Program-made: the position numbers and the translations under genes
Shown here: one piece after another, positions 1-11,880 of the stretch
How positions within the stretch are numbered: position 1 is the first letter of the stretch
How the letters are laid out: every line of letters begins with the position of its first letter
The notes under the pieces: model-generated
The model's database searches: none
Seen by the model: the letters and a program-made list of their open reading frames with translations, nothing else
Told to the model about the DNA's origin: nothing
From: Apiospora phragmitis
Taxonomy: Eukaryota > Ascomycota > Sordariomycetes > Amphisphaeriales > Apiosporaceae
DNA length: 64,000 nucleotides
Direction: 5' to 3'
Assembly (NCBI GenBank): GCA_038363925.1
Contig: JAQQWL010000004.1
Location: 1,116,001-1,180,000 of the forward strand

Positions 1-837
1 ACTGTGAACATTGAAACGAGTTGACTGAGTCGGGTCGACCTGTCCAGCATCCACCCGGACCCTGACAAGTCCAATGAAGGTTTTCTTTAGTGGGGTCGGC
101 CGGGGCGACTGGCGACAGGGGCCGGAGTCGGAGATTCAACGGCTTCGTCCGTGCCTTTTTGGCCATGTCGTGGTCGCAAACTAACTATTAGGTAATCAAT
201 GGAGTACCGGACTACATACAGTATAGTTGCCCAAAATCCCTATAGGCAGATCTTGCAATGAGGTCCAAATTGAAAAAAGAAACGAGTTGGCTCAACGAAC
301 TAGCAACAGGCCAGTCAAGTTTCAACAGAGACCAGCCTCCCTCAAAGCCTGTTCCCTGTCCACGTGGACTCTGGCCATGTAACGGCAAGGCCAGTCCCAT
401 ACCGCCCTGTCGCCTGCTTACTCCGGTACGTACCTACGTGTATGTCTGCTGCAAGATTTCCGACTGCGCAGCATACCCCTACCTCCTAGGCAGTGCTCAT
501 GTAGTCCTACCCTGTTGGCCATTCAGCGTGTTGGAACGGGTACACGCTTCGGGATTCAAGCCCCAACGGATTAAGTGCAAAGTGTTGTCTCCTTGTGTCG
601 TGGGCTCTTGGCGACATTCCAAGTGGGAACACGATATTATTGTTGAGCCTGCCCTATATTTGACCATGTCGTTCTATTAGACCTCGCTTGTCCTCCCGAT
701 TTCGACATACCTCCGTTGGACCCTCTTCCCTTGTCCATGTGAATCTTCGTTTATCTGGAATAAACCTGTCTTCTCCAGATCTAATCGTTCTTGATCAACC
801 CCACCCGCGCTTCTCCGGAGGCTATACCGCCCTCAAT
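1..837. other. intergenic, no gene seen
   Basis: I see no convincing gene. Open frames here, such as 258..680 on the plus strand, lack any family signature. The last few hundred bases should contain the promoter of the RTA1-type gene that starts at 838. Confidence 0.5.
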
Positions 838-2116
838 ATGTCCATGCCCGGCGTCGCCAGTTTGGCTGGCGTGGCCACCCGGATGCTCTTACGCCGTGAT
901 GATTGGGATGATGCTGGTGAACAAGAAGAAAACACGAACTGTGTCAAGGCTGTCCCCGGGCCCAACGGCCATGTGCCTATCGACGCATGCAACTCGTACT
1001 ACAACTACGATCCTCAGTTTGCTCCGGCCGTTGCAGTTGCCATACTCTTCGGTATCTTCACCCTTGCTCATTTGATTCTCGGGATCGCTTATCGTAAGGT
1101 ACGTGGAGGTATATCAGCAATCCTATTGATAGAGAGTACACTGACAACTCCCTTTAGAAGTTCTCATGGGTTGTGATCATGGGCGCCACGTGGGAGACCG
1201 TCTCCTTCGCCCTCCATGCGCTCGGCTCGAAGGACCAGCAGAACATCGCGTACGCCTCGTCGGCGCAGATCCTGTTTCTGTTGGCGCCGTTATGGATCAA
1301 TGCCTTCGTCTACATGACTTTCACTCGCGCGGCCTGGTACTACTACTACCCGCCCGAGGCCCAGCGCCGGCTCTTGGGCATCCCCATCACCGCCCTCACC
1401 AAGATCTTTGTCTGGGCCGATGTCCTGGCTTTCATCATCCAAGGTGTCGGTGGTTCGATGGCATCGCCCGGTTCCAGCGGTGATACTGTTCAGAGGTAAG
1501 CCATCAAACGACTTATGAGATTGTTGATCATCTTGGACCATCTTTGCTAACATATATGTAGTACGTCCTCATTACCGTTACCCATCACAAGTTTGTATAT
1601 AATGGTTTGAAGAACGTGAACTGACAATTGCATTACAGAGGGTCTGAGGGTCTATCTTGTCGGTATGGGTATTCAGCAATTCTTCATCGTGGTATTCTGC
1701 CTTTTCATGATCCGGTTCCATCTTCGCCAGCGACAAGGCTATGGCTACGCCGATAAGAGCAACTGGAGGCCGCTCATATATGCTCTGTATGCAACATTGA
1801 CCTGCATTACTGTAAGTGACATACTCTTTGTCGACCCTCGGAACGACGTGTGTACTCTAGATGCTAACTGTATTGTTAGATCCGCATCATCTACCGCATT
1901 GCTGAGTTTGCTGGCGGCATTACACCTTCTAACCCAATTCCCTTCCACGAAGAGTACTCTTATGCCCTTGATGTATTCCCTATGATGCTTGCGCTTCTGA
2001 TCCTTGCCATCTGGCACCCCGGTCGATTCTTGACTGGCCGTGACAGTGAGATCCCAAAGAAGCTGTCACGTAAGCAGAGGAAGGCGGAGCGGAAGAGCAG
2101 GGACCTTGTTGTATAG
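838..2116 (+). CDS. RTA1-domain integral membrane protein
   Basis: Five exons can be placed: 838-1098, 1158-1495, 1562-1590, 1639-1811 and 1880-2116, giving 345 residues. All introns have GT...AG ends, and the 29-base third exon is needed to keep frame. The protein has about seven hydrophobic segments, for example FAPAVAVAILFGIFTLAHLI near residue 62, and ends in a basic tail rich in K and R. The pattern of a multi-helix protein with a conserved FxxR(L/V) and LxIWHPG segment before the C-terminus fits the fungal RTA1 (lipid-translocating exporter-like) family, whose members sit in membranes and can affect resistance to sterol-binding and lipid compounds. The substrate is unknown. It lies 0.5 kb from the 3' end of the aminotransferase gene; I have no evidence that it belongs to the same pathway. 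Confidence 0.85.
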
Positions 2117-2627
2117 TCTTGATACCATGTAGTGCGTAGCACATTGGCATCTTGCAATGGGCAAGGTGGTGACTACGCAAAGCCACGTGGATGGGTCATG
2201 ACGTATGTAGCATAGCTCGGTCTGGAACTGTGCTTCCCGGATAAGAGTATTATAGTTATAGCGTATTCGGGTTTTATTATTAGTTTGGATATCAATGCTA
2301 TTTCACGATCTTTACAAGTCATTGAGTCCATTGGTAGGCAACATACTCACTATACATCACATCGCGTTGATGTTGGCTCCGGGTTATACTTGACTATGTT
2401 AATCTGGTAAATAAGTCCGGACTAGAGTCGAAGAAGACTCGTCTTGTTTCCCCGGTCTAAGCTGATCAGACAAATGGAAAAGTCAAACCACGGTAATATG
2501 CGGAAAGGATATGGTTGCCCCTGAGTGTTCCAGATGAGTCACCCAAAATACAAGTTTAGGCCCAACTTATGGCCATGATTCCGCAAAACGATGGAACTAG
2601 ACTTGTATTCAAATTATCCCTACAACT
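2117..2627. other. convergent intergenic spacer
   Basis: This is the 3' region shared by the plus-strand RTA1-type gene and the minus-strand aminotransferase. No further gene is visible. Confidence 0.5.
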
Positions 2628-3752
2628 CTACGAAAACCCAGTAACCTCCCAATTCCAACCCTCCGTATCCTCCGCATGACCCCGCTGTATGCCCGCCACC
2701 AGCCTCGACAACCCCAGCAGCTTCCCCTCCTTCTTGTCCGACGCCGGGAAGCCGAACTTTTCGTTCGTGCTCAGGCGCACGAGGCTCTTGACCGGCACCG
2801 CCGCCGCCGCCGTCCCCACGGCGACCACCTCGTCGAGCTCGCCGATCGAGGAGAAGGGCACGTCGTGGTGTTCGACGGCCCACCCCTGCTTCTCCGCCAC
2901 GCGCACCATGGTGTCGCTGGTCGCGCTCGCGATGGCGTTGTCCGTGCGCGGCACGACCAGCGTGTCTTTCTCCTCCCCATCATTCTTCTTCTTGTGGCCC
3001 AGGAACCCGCTCGTCGAAAACTCCTCGACGCATGTCCGCGTGGCGCTGTCAAGGTGCAGCGTAATCCCGTACCCCATCTCGCGCGCCTTGGCCGCGTGCC
3101 GCCACACGGGCGCGTAGTTGCCGCCGACCTTGTACGCGCCCATCCCGCGCGGCGCGGCGCGGTCGAAGTCCTCGAGCACGACGCCGTCGATGGCCGCGGA
3201 CCCGTGGTAGGGGCGCGTCGGCTGCACGTAGACGGCGAGGACAACCTCCTCGGGCGGCGCGAGGGCCAGCTTGGCCGAAGCCCCGAACATGACGGGGCGG
3301 ATGTACAGGTACGCCTCCGTGTCGGCGGGCGGGACGTACTCGGCGTTGCCCGCGACCGCGGCGCGCACGCACTCGAGGAACAGCTCCTCCGGCGGCTCCG
3401 GCAGGCAGACCGAGCCTGCGGAGCGCACGAGGCGGGCAGCGTGGAAGCGGGGGCGGAACACGGTGATCTTGTTGGCCGTGTTGCGGAAGGCCTTCATGCC
3501 CTCATAGCATTGCTGGCCGTAGTTCAGGCCCGGGCAGAGCCCGCTGACCGGGATATTGGGGCTCTCGACGAAGCTTGGCGCTGTCCACTGGCCGGTGGAG
3601 AGATGGTACCTGGTCTCGATGTGTCCGTTGACGCTAAGATCCAGGGCGAGACCAAGATTGGCCCAGTCTAGGACGAGACATCAGCGGTGACAGAGGAGTG
3701 GGAACGGGGGAGGGTGCTCACCGACGCTTGCCTTAGGAGCTGGCGCCGTCAT
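2628..3752 (-). CDS. branched-chain amino acid aminotransferase, ToxF-like
   Basis: Exon 1 is 3752-3722 (start codon 3752) and exon 2 is 3667-2628, with a 54-base intron; together about 356 residues. This is a PLP-dependent class IV aminotransferase. The segment AYKVGGNYAP carries the lysine expected to bind PLP. GLNYGQQCYEGMKAFR near residue 60 is the usual substrate-side motif, and the later EEFSTSGFLG segment corresponds to the family's conserved E...S/TSN region. The family transfers the amino group between branched or aliphatic 2-oxo acids and glutamate. The length is near that of ToxF-type enzymes. Its divergent partner is a fatty acid synthase beta subunit, so I infer a role in making a long aliphatic amino acid rather than valine, leucine or isoleucine. 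A primary-metabolism role cannot be excluded. Confidence 0.9.
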
Positions 3753-5198
3753 TTTTCCGGTGTAATACTTTTTGTGTATGAGATAGATTCTGATAGACGG
3801 TATGTCCGTATTGTGTTACCTGGATGAGGTTGATGATTTCCTGTTTCTACCGAATTATACCTGCATCAGTTCGCAAGTATATCCCAAAACAATGTTAGGT
3901 AAATATAGTTTGCTGATCTCTACTATATCCAGCGCTACACCACTATGGAATTAATATACGCAGCGTGACTTGACTCTGGATGCATCCATTCTCGCATTGG
4001 TGGAAATTGAAATCTACTTTACCATGTGCACGAGAAACTATAATCAGTTCAACGACAGCCGGCGGACCAAGTCATCTGAGTAATCGAAAAGAATGGCCCT
4101 CGGTTCAATTCTGTTTGATAATGGGCAAGGATATGATCATATCTAGGGCCCGAGCAAGCACCCCCAACCCCTGTCGAAAAATAAACAGCTTATAGCCCCA
4201 CCAAGAGAAAGGCCCCGCCGGTGATTGGCCCATCGTCTATACAGTAAGCAATGGGGTTACCAGATTGACTATACACGTGGGCGATCTCTCGGGCGTCGAG
4301 TCGCCCGAGAGCCGGCCGAGTCAACCGTGTCTCACCTCGACTCTGCCCGCCAACAAAAAAGAAATGTGCCGGTACTATTCCGCGATTTTTCTCAAATCGG
4401 TCAGCAAAGACTCGGAAATCTTCCGAACTCTCTAGGCTGAGTCAGTAAGTCGAAGTGCAGATTTACTCATCTCATCCGAACCCCTGAAACGGATCCCACG
4501 ACTTGAACGACACAAAACGTGGGATTTGCTGATCTCGCCCACGTCAAAGCACATTGCTCACATCCTTACTGTAGGATAGGCCTTTGCGTCTCGATTGCCC
4601 TTCCATCGCTTCCATGTCTACAGCAGTCTCAACGAGCTGGGCTTATGGAGTAGATCCAAGCTTGCTGAGGAAAGCCGGGCTTATTGTAGCTGGTGAGACC
4701 AGGGGTGTGATGATAGATGGCCTGTAGCAGACTTTCAGAAAGAACTGCTGGCCATCGATTACTGTTCAATTGCTGCATTCGCGGGGCGTCAGGTTGGCTG
4801 TGCTGAGGAAAGCGGATGGGGTGTGATAGGGCCCTTTGAATAACAGTGAACTCGACCATGCATTATTACATCCATGATTCATGTTGCCTGCGTAGATGCG
4901 GATACTGGCGCTGTGAATAATCCCTTTGCTGAACCAGTGAACGTGACTGTATCCAATGGGATCCGAGCACTCGGGTTGGAGTAGCTTTGCTGTAGCAATC
5001 TAGACGGGCTGAAGCCTCTGCTGCATGAACCCGGTTGACTGGCTCGATTTCCCTATCTCGTAGATTTTGCCAATAAGGCTTAACTACAAGTTGGCATGCT
5101 GATAAAGTGCTTGGTTATGACTTAGGCAAGTCTATATCCGAGTAGACTTACATCATTGCCATCACAACCCGGCCACCACTATACTTACCAATATAGAA
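3753..5198. promoter_or_regulatory. bidirectional promoter between aminotransferase and FAS beta
   Basis: This 1.45-kb stretch has no convincing gene and separates two divergent start codons, so it must hold both promoters. It contains a perfect 10-base inverted repeat at 4286-4311 and two one-mismatch matches to the tox-box consensus known from HC-toxin genes (ATCTCNCGNA), at 4284-4293 and 4532-4541. Joint control of the two genes is an inference from the arrangement. Confidence 0.55.
4286..4311. promoter_or_regulatory. perfect inverted repeat, candidate regulator site
   Basis: CTCTCGGGCG at 4286-4295 and its exact reverse complement CGCCCGAGAG at 4302-4311 are separated by six bases. The left arm overlaps a 9/10 match to the tox-box. 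A palindrome with GC-rich arms in a divergent promoter is a plausible binding site for a dimeric regulator. No binding data exist here. Confidence 0.45.
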
Positions 5199-8100
5199 AT
5201 GACAAGCCAGCACATTGGTTTCGCTCGGGAGACCTCACCACAGCCACGACCAGCATTCGTCATCATGCCATCAGATATTCTTCCAAGAGCGTTGTCGTCC
5301 ATTCCTCAACACTTACAACAGCAAGTCGAACCGATACGGGAAAAGTTCACATCATACATCGCCCTGAAACATGGCGAAGAGACCTCACCCCTATTACCAA
5401 TCGAGGTAGTATGTCTGTTCATCACATACACATCCACCAGACTAGACACAGAAACACACCAAGAGCTAGCAAGCCACCTCTGGCACCAGCATGTGCAGCC
5501 CCAAGTCCAGCAGCGACACAACATCCACATCTACGCGGCGTCCGGAACTGAATTAACACAAGATGCACGACGACGTCTCATCAACAACTACTACACCGCC
5601 AAATTCAGCGCCGGTAACCTTCTCCCGAGCCTACCAGAAGAGTCCAAGACAGCCCTGGTCCGCTCGCAAGCCCAAGGCGCCTCGCGCATCTACGCCATCT
5701 TCGGCGGCCAGGGCAACAACAAGCACTACTTTACCGAGCTACGCAACATCCACCAGACCTACCAGCCCTTCTTGGGGGACCTCCTTGACGACCTAGAATC
5801 ACTACTACAGACGCTCTCACAAGACCCGAGGATATCGCATCTCTACTCGGAGGGCGTGCAGGTCAAAAAGTGGCTCCAAGACCCCGAGTCAACTCCCTCG
5901 GCGGACTACCTCATCACCGCCCCCCTCAGCTTCCCGCTCATAGGCCTGCTGCAGCTGGCCACCCTCAAGGCCATATGCATGAGCCTGGACGGCACCCCCG
6001 CCGACTTCCCCGGCTTCTTCCATGGACTCGCCGGGCACTCCCAAGGCGTCGTCATCGTAGCCGCCGTGGCCGCCGCCGAGACCTGGGGAGCCTACACCGC
6101 AGCCGCGCGGAAGGCCGTCACCATCCTGTTCTGGATCGGCGCCCGGAGCCAGCAGGTGTGGCGCCAACACGCGCTCGCCGAAGACATCGTGGCCCGCCTC
6201 GAAGACGAGGGCCACGGCAAGGCCTCGCCCATGCTGTCCATCTCCAACATCGAGCAGCGCCAGCTGGATAGTCACCTCGCCCGGCTGAACAAAACACTAC
6301 CAGCCGCCAACCGCGCCCACGTCGCCCTCGTGAACTCGAGCTCCAACTTCGTCGTCAGCGGCCCCGAGCGCACGCTCGCCGCCCTGATCTCCTCCCTCAA
6401 GGCTGCCTCGGCCAGGGACGCCCAATCGCAGGCCCGCGTGCCCTACTCGCAGCGCAAGCCCTCGCCCGCGATCCGGTTCCTGCCTATTACCGTCCCGTGC
6501 CACTGCAGCCTGCTCGACGAGGCGGTGCCCCTGATCGACGAGGACCTGCGGGGCCTGTCCATCCGCGCGAGCGAGCTGCGCGTCCCGGTGAACAACTGCC
6601 ACAAGGGCTCCGCGCTGCAGTCGCTGATGGGCCGGGTCTCCGAGACCACGAGAAGTGGCGGCAGCAGCAACCTGGTGCCGCTGCTCGTCCGCATGATCAC
6701 CTCGGAGCCCGTCTTCTGGGCCGAGACCGACTTCACCGACGCGACGCACATCCTAGACCTCGGCCCCGGCGGCACCAGCGGCGTCGGCGCCCTGACGCAC
6801 CGAAACGTCGCCGGCACCGGCGCGCGCGTCCTCATCGCCGGCAAGCTGGAGAAGAGCGGCAGAGAATCCGACCTCGGCTCGCTCTACGAGGTCTTCTCCC
6901 CCGACGAGGCAGACCTGCAGCACGCGCCGCCCGCCTGGGCCACGGCGGCGAACCTCGGCTCCGTCGTCCAGACGGCGTCGGGCCCCATCATCGCCACCAA
7001 GCTTAGCCGCCTGTTGGGTCTCCCGCCCTTCCTCGTCGCGGGCATGACGCCGACGACGACGCACCCGGAGTTCGTGGCCGCCGTCATGAACGCGGGGTAC
7101 CACGTCGAGTTCGCCGCGGGTGGCTACCACAACGCCGCTGGCCTCCGCAAGGCTTTATACCAACTGCGCAATCTCATTGCTGAGCCCGGCCGCGGCATCA
7201 CCATCAACGTCATCTACGTGAGCCCCAAGGCCATCGCGTGGCAGATCCCGCTGATCCGCCAGCTGCGGGCCGAGGATTCCCCATCACGGGCCTCACGGTC
7301 GGCGGGGGCGTGCCGTCGCCCGACGTCGCGAGCGAGTACATCACGACCCTAGGCATGCGGCACATCGCCTTCAAGCCCGGCTCCGTCGCGTCGATACGTC
7401 AGGTGGTCGAGATCGCGCGGCGGCATCCAGAGTTCCCGGTCATTCTGCAGTGGACCGGCGGCCGCGGCGGTGGCCACCACAGCGCCGAGGATTTCCACGC
7501 GCCTATTCTGGAGACGTATGCAGAAATACGGGCATGCGAGAACATTGCTCTGGTGGCCGGCTCCGGATTCGGCTGCGCCGACGACGTCATCCCTTACTTG
7601 ACGGGAGACTGGAGTCTGGCCCGCGGCCGGAGGGTGAAGATACCGTTCGACGGCGTGCTATTCGGAAGTCGCGTTATGACCTGCGCCGAGGCGTTAACCA
7701 GCCCCGGCGCCAAAGCCGCCATCGCTGCCGCGGCGGGCGTCGACGACCAGGCTTGGGAGGGCACGTACCGAGGGCCTACCGGAGGCATTGTATCCGTCGT
7801 CAGCGAGATGGGAGAGCCGATCCACGTCGTCGCGACGCGAGGCGCGCAGTTCTGGTCCGAGATGGACAAGACTATCTTCTCTTTAGAGAAGAAGAAAAGA
7901 GGTCCGATTCTAAGTGCAAAGAGGGACTACATCATTGCCAAACTCAATGCCGACTTCCAGCGGCCTTGGTTCGGAAGGAAGGCGGACGGGCGCAGCTGTG
8001 ATGTCGCAGACATGACTTACGGCGAGGTATGCGACCGGGCGGTGAATCTCATGTTTATTGGGCGCTGTCGCTGGATTGATCCGAGCTATGCTCGCTTCCT

Positions 8101-11100
8101 CGCCGACTGGATTCTTCGGATAGAAGAAAGGTTCTCACAGGCCATGGAGCCCCTTATCTCCGACGCCCTCTGCCATGATAACCCCATCAAGGCCGTGGCC
8201 GAAGTGAAGAGGTCGTTCCCAGCAGCCGCAGCTACCCAAGTCTTCTCCGAAGACGCGCACTATTTCATGCAGCTGTGCCGCCGGCCAGGCCAGAAGCCCG
8301 TGCCTTTCATCCCCGCGCTCGACGACGATTTCGAGACGTGGTTCAAGAAGGACTCCCTGTGGCAGTCGGAAGATGTCGAGGCCGTCGTAGGCCAAGACGC
8401 CGGCCGCACTTTCATCCTCCATGGGTCCGTGGCAGCGCGCCAGACCTGCCATATCGACGAGCCTGTCGCCGACGTTTTGAATGGGATCAACCGTGGGGTA
8501 CTTCAGCACATGTTACAAGCCGTACGCACTGAGCTTCCCAGAGAGGAGTTTCTCCAGACCGGCTTCAACACATACCCGGCGTACGAAACAATTACGCATG
8601 GTTCAGCCGATATCCACCCGGATCGCAAACTGGAGCTCCTTGCGTTCCTGGCCGGCCCTAGTGCCAGTTGGCTCAACGCCCTGCTGGGAAACCCTCTCAT
8701 CCTGCGCGGCCAAAAGCTCGTCACCAACCCCGTCCGGAGGCTTGTGCTAGGTCTCGATGTCAGCCATGTCGAGTTTAGTGGTGAGCTCCTCCGGCTGTTT
8801 ACAGCAGGAGACCGGCTGGATGTGGAGATCTGCCGGGACGGAAACGAGATTCGTCTGGAAGCCTTTACATACGTGACTGGCCAGCTGCAGCCCGTCTCGA
8901 TGCTCTTGGCGTTCGAGTACCAGCCACACAGCAGCTTCGCCCCGATCAGCGAAGTGGTGCATGATAGGAACGAGCGCATCTCTGCCATGTACCGACAGTT
9001 GTGGACATCGTCGTCCCCTGATATTAGTATGGATGGAATGAGGCAGGCTCCTCTGGCGTCGCCTGAAACGGCCATCTTTGAGGACACGTTCATCGTTGAC
9101 ACGGCCCGCGTGCGCGCGTTCAACCGTGCCATCGGCTACATAGGTGGCCATCTGGAGGGCCAAGTCCCAATGGATTTCGCCATCGTCGCGGCCTGGAGCC
9201 CCATATGCAAGGCGCTCCTCCAAGAGCCCGTCCAAGGCGACGTCTTGAATTTGGTACATCTCTCCAACGCGTACGAGATGACACGAAGCCATGGCACGCA
9301 GCCGTCGATAGTGATGGCGCTGGGCGAGGAGCTAAGAAGCCGAGCCTACGTCAACGCCATCATCATCGGCGACTCGGGCAAGACCGTCGAGGTCGTGTGT
9401 GAGCTGCGCCGCAATCGCCCCCACGCCGAGAGCGGCAGCAGCAGTGGCCCCGTCTTCATGACCGTGCGCTCCCGCTTCCTCTTCCGCGGCGCCTACACCG
9501 ACTACGCCGCGACCTTCGCCCGCAAGACGGAGCCGTCCTACGAGGTCAAGATGTCGTCCAAGCAGGACATCGCCGTCATCGCCGAGAAGCCGTGGCTGCA
9601 CCTCGAGGACAAGAACAAGCTGAACGACCTCAACCTCACGGAGCTGACCCTCGAGTTCCACCTCCAGACCTTCACCAAGTGGTCCGACGCCGTCAACGGC
9701 CGCGTGGACACCTCGGGCCGGGTCTTCGTCCGGTCCGAGGCGGGCGACCTGACCCCGATCGCGATCGTCAAGCATAGCCACGTGGGCGACTCCCGGCACA
9801 ATAATGTCGTCTTGTCGTACTTGGAGCGCCACGGACGCGTCGTGGCTTCCGAGCGGCAGCACATGCTCCCTTCGGCGGCCTCGACGCACGTCTCCCAGTT
9901 GGCCGTACCCGCGAGCAACGAACCGTACTCGAGGGCCTCGGGCGACTTCAATCCCATCCACACCTCGCCCCTATTCGCGGACCTCGTCGACCTCCCCGGC
10001 ACCATCACGCACGGCATGTACTGCTCCGCTGTCGTGCGCCACGTCGTCGAGAAGCACATGGCGGACCAAGACCCGCGACGCATCCAGAAATACGACGTCT
10101 CCTTCGTGGGCATGGTCCTGCCCAACGAAACGCTCGAAGTCACCCTCCGGCACACGGCCATGCAGGCCGGGCGCATGCACGTCGACATCGAGGTGACCAA
10201 AAAGAACGAGAACGGCGACGGCGACCGGAAAGTGCTCGTGGGCTTCGCCATCGTCGCGCAGCCCACGACGACCGTCGTCTTCACAGGCCAGGGCTCGCAG
10301 GAGAAAGGCATGGGCATGGACCTGTACGCGACCTCGCCCGTGGCGCGCGCCCTCTGGGACAAAGCCGACGCCTACTTCCTGGCGCAGTTCGGCGTCAGCA
10401 TCCTGGACATCGTGCGGCACAACCCGACTGAGATCAAGGTCCGGTTCGGCGGCGTGCGCGGCCGCATGCTGCGCCAGAACTACATGGCCATGCACTACGA
10501 GACCCCCGCCTCGTCCGCCGAGGGCGGTGGCGCGAAGCCGGAGCGCCGGCCCATGTTCCCCGAGATCCACGAGCGCTCGACCTCGTACACGCACGCGTCC
10601 CCAAGGGCCTGCTGTTCGCGACGCAGTTCGCGCAGCCGGCCCTGACCATCATGGAGATGGCCGTGATCCGCGACATGCAGGCCCACGGCGTCCTGGACGC
10701 GGACGGGTGCCACTTCGCGGGCCACTCGCTCGGCGAGTTCGCAGCGCTGGCTTCCTTTACCGACTTCATGCCTTTCGAGAACCTGCTGTACTTCGTCTTC
10801 TGTCGCGGCATGACGATGCAGAGCGCGGTGGAAAGGGACGCGCTCGGGCGCAGTGCCTTTGCCATGGCGGCTGTCGATCCGTCAAGAGTTTGCAAGGGTA
10901 AGTTACCCCTTTCTTTCACCCCTAATCCATTGAGAATGTTTGCTAATGATTATGGCAATTAGGTTTCACCGAAGCGACCCTCTGCGATCTCGTCACCAGG
11001 ATTCAATCCAAGACCGGCTTCTTCGTAGAAGTCGTCAACCTCAACATCCGCAACGGCCAATACGTATGCGCCGGCGACCTCCGAGCCCTAGACCTTCTGC

Positions 11101-11540
11101 AGCGCGTATGCGACTCCGTAAAAAAGCAAGCCGCCGGCTCCGCCTTTTTCCAGGAGGACCTGGCCGACCTTACCGAGGACTTGATCGCCAAGCTCGCACC
11201 CGCCTACGACGGCATCGCGTCTGCGTCCAAGGTCCAGCTCCAGCGCGGCGCGGCCACGGTGCCGCTCTCGGGCGTCGACGTTCCCTTCCACAGCTCGTAC
11301 CTGCGGCCTCGCATGGACGCTTTCCGGCGCGTGCTGCTCGACAACCTGGACGTGGCGCGGCTGAGTCCGGAAAAGCTGGTGGGCAGATATGTGCCCAACG
11401 TTACAGGCAAGCCATTTGAGCTGAGCCGGGAATACTTTGAGGAGTCGCTTCGTATCACGGGCTCAGAGCGAATTCAGAAGGTGTTGGAGGAATGGGATTC
11501 GTGGGTTGTGGGGTTGGCTCGAGATACGGTGGCCGTATGA
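5199..11540 (+). CDS. fatty acid synthase beta subunit, ToxC-like; two frame shifts
   Basis: About 2,090 residues in the usual FAS beta order. The acetyltransferase domain comes first ([11 protein letters not shown] near 5700; nucleophile motif GHSQG near 6036). The enoyl reductase region follows (FLVAGMTP near 7030, then FKPGSV and [10 protein letters not shown]). The dehydratase hot-dog motif ([11 protein letters not shown]) is near 9950. The malonyl/palmitoyl transferase has VVFTGQGSQ near 10270 and [10 protein letters not shown] near 10723. A 65-base intron at 10898-10962 has GT...AG ends. The reading frame changes by one base near 7272-7277 and again near 10599-10602; outside these points it is open and motif-complete. 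Start 5199 was chosen as the first ATG in frame; 5265 is an alternative. Like ToxC and the aflatoxin-type FAS beta proteins, it probably serves a secondary metabolite. No alpha subunit gene is in the window. It diverges from the ToxF-like gene. Confidence 0.9.
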
Positions 11541-11880
11541 GCTTCAAGGAGCTCCTTATAAAGGGCACCTGTCACATTGTACATTACGTGCGGGCGTCCA
11601 GATTTCGAGTCGTTTGTTTTCTTGCGTCTTTAAGACACTTCAGTATGGTTTCGGAGTTTAAAGGAGTTTTGGTAGTCAATTGGATGCAATTCATTATGTA
11701 AAGTGAACAGGTATTTCGTACACAGAGCTGGCCAGCTCACTTCATCGTCTCCCGTTCTCTTCCGTAACGCCGTAAGCCATGCAAATGCAGAGCCCCTTCA
11801 TGATATCTAATCTAGCAAGTGGTTTCAACGCCGACGCTCATGTCTAAAACTGCAGAACCTCCGTCTCGAACAAACTATGA
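11541..11880. other. convergent intergenic spacer
   Basis: This holds the 3' ends of the FAS beta gene (plus) and RAD54 (minus). No gene or RNA signature is seen. Confidence 0.5.

Noticed and set aside
2676..3671. 331-codon plus-strand open frame
   Set aside because: Antisense shadow of the GC-rich aminotransferase; its R/H/A/G-rich composition is typical of such shadows.
7238..7352. Programmed ribosomal frameshifting in FAS beta
   Set aside because: No slippery heptamer or nearby structure is evident, and similar single-base shifts occur in unrelated genes across the window.
838..11540. A complete toxin cluster including the RTA1 gene as exporter
   Set aside because: No peptide synthetase, racemase or regulator is present, and RTA1 proteins are not known parts of such clusters. 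Only the aminotransferase/FAS pair is supported.
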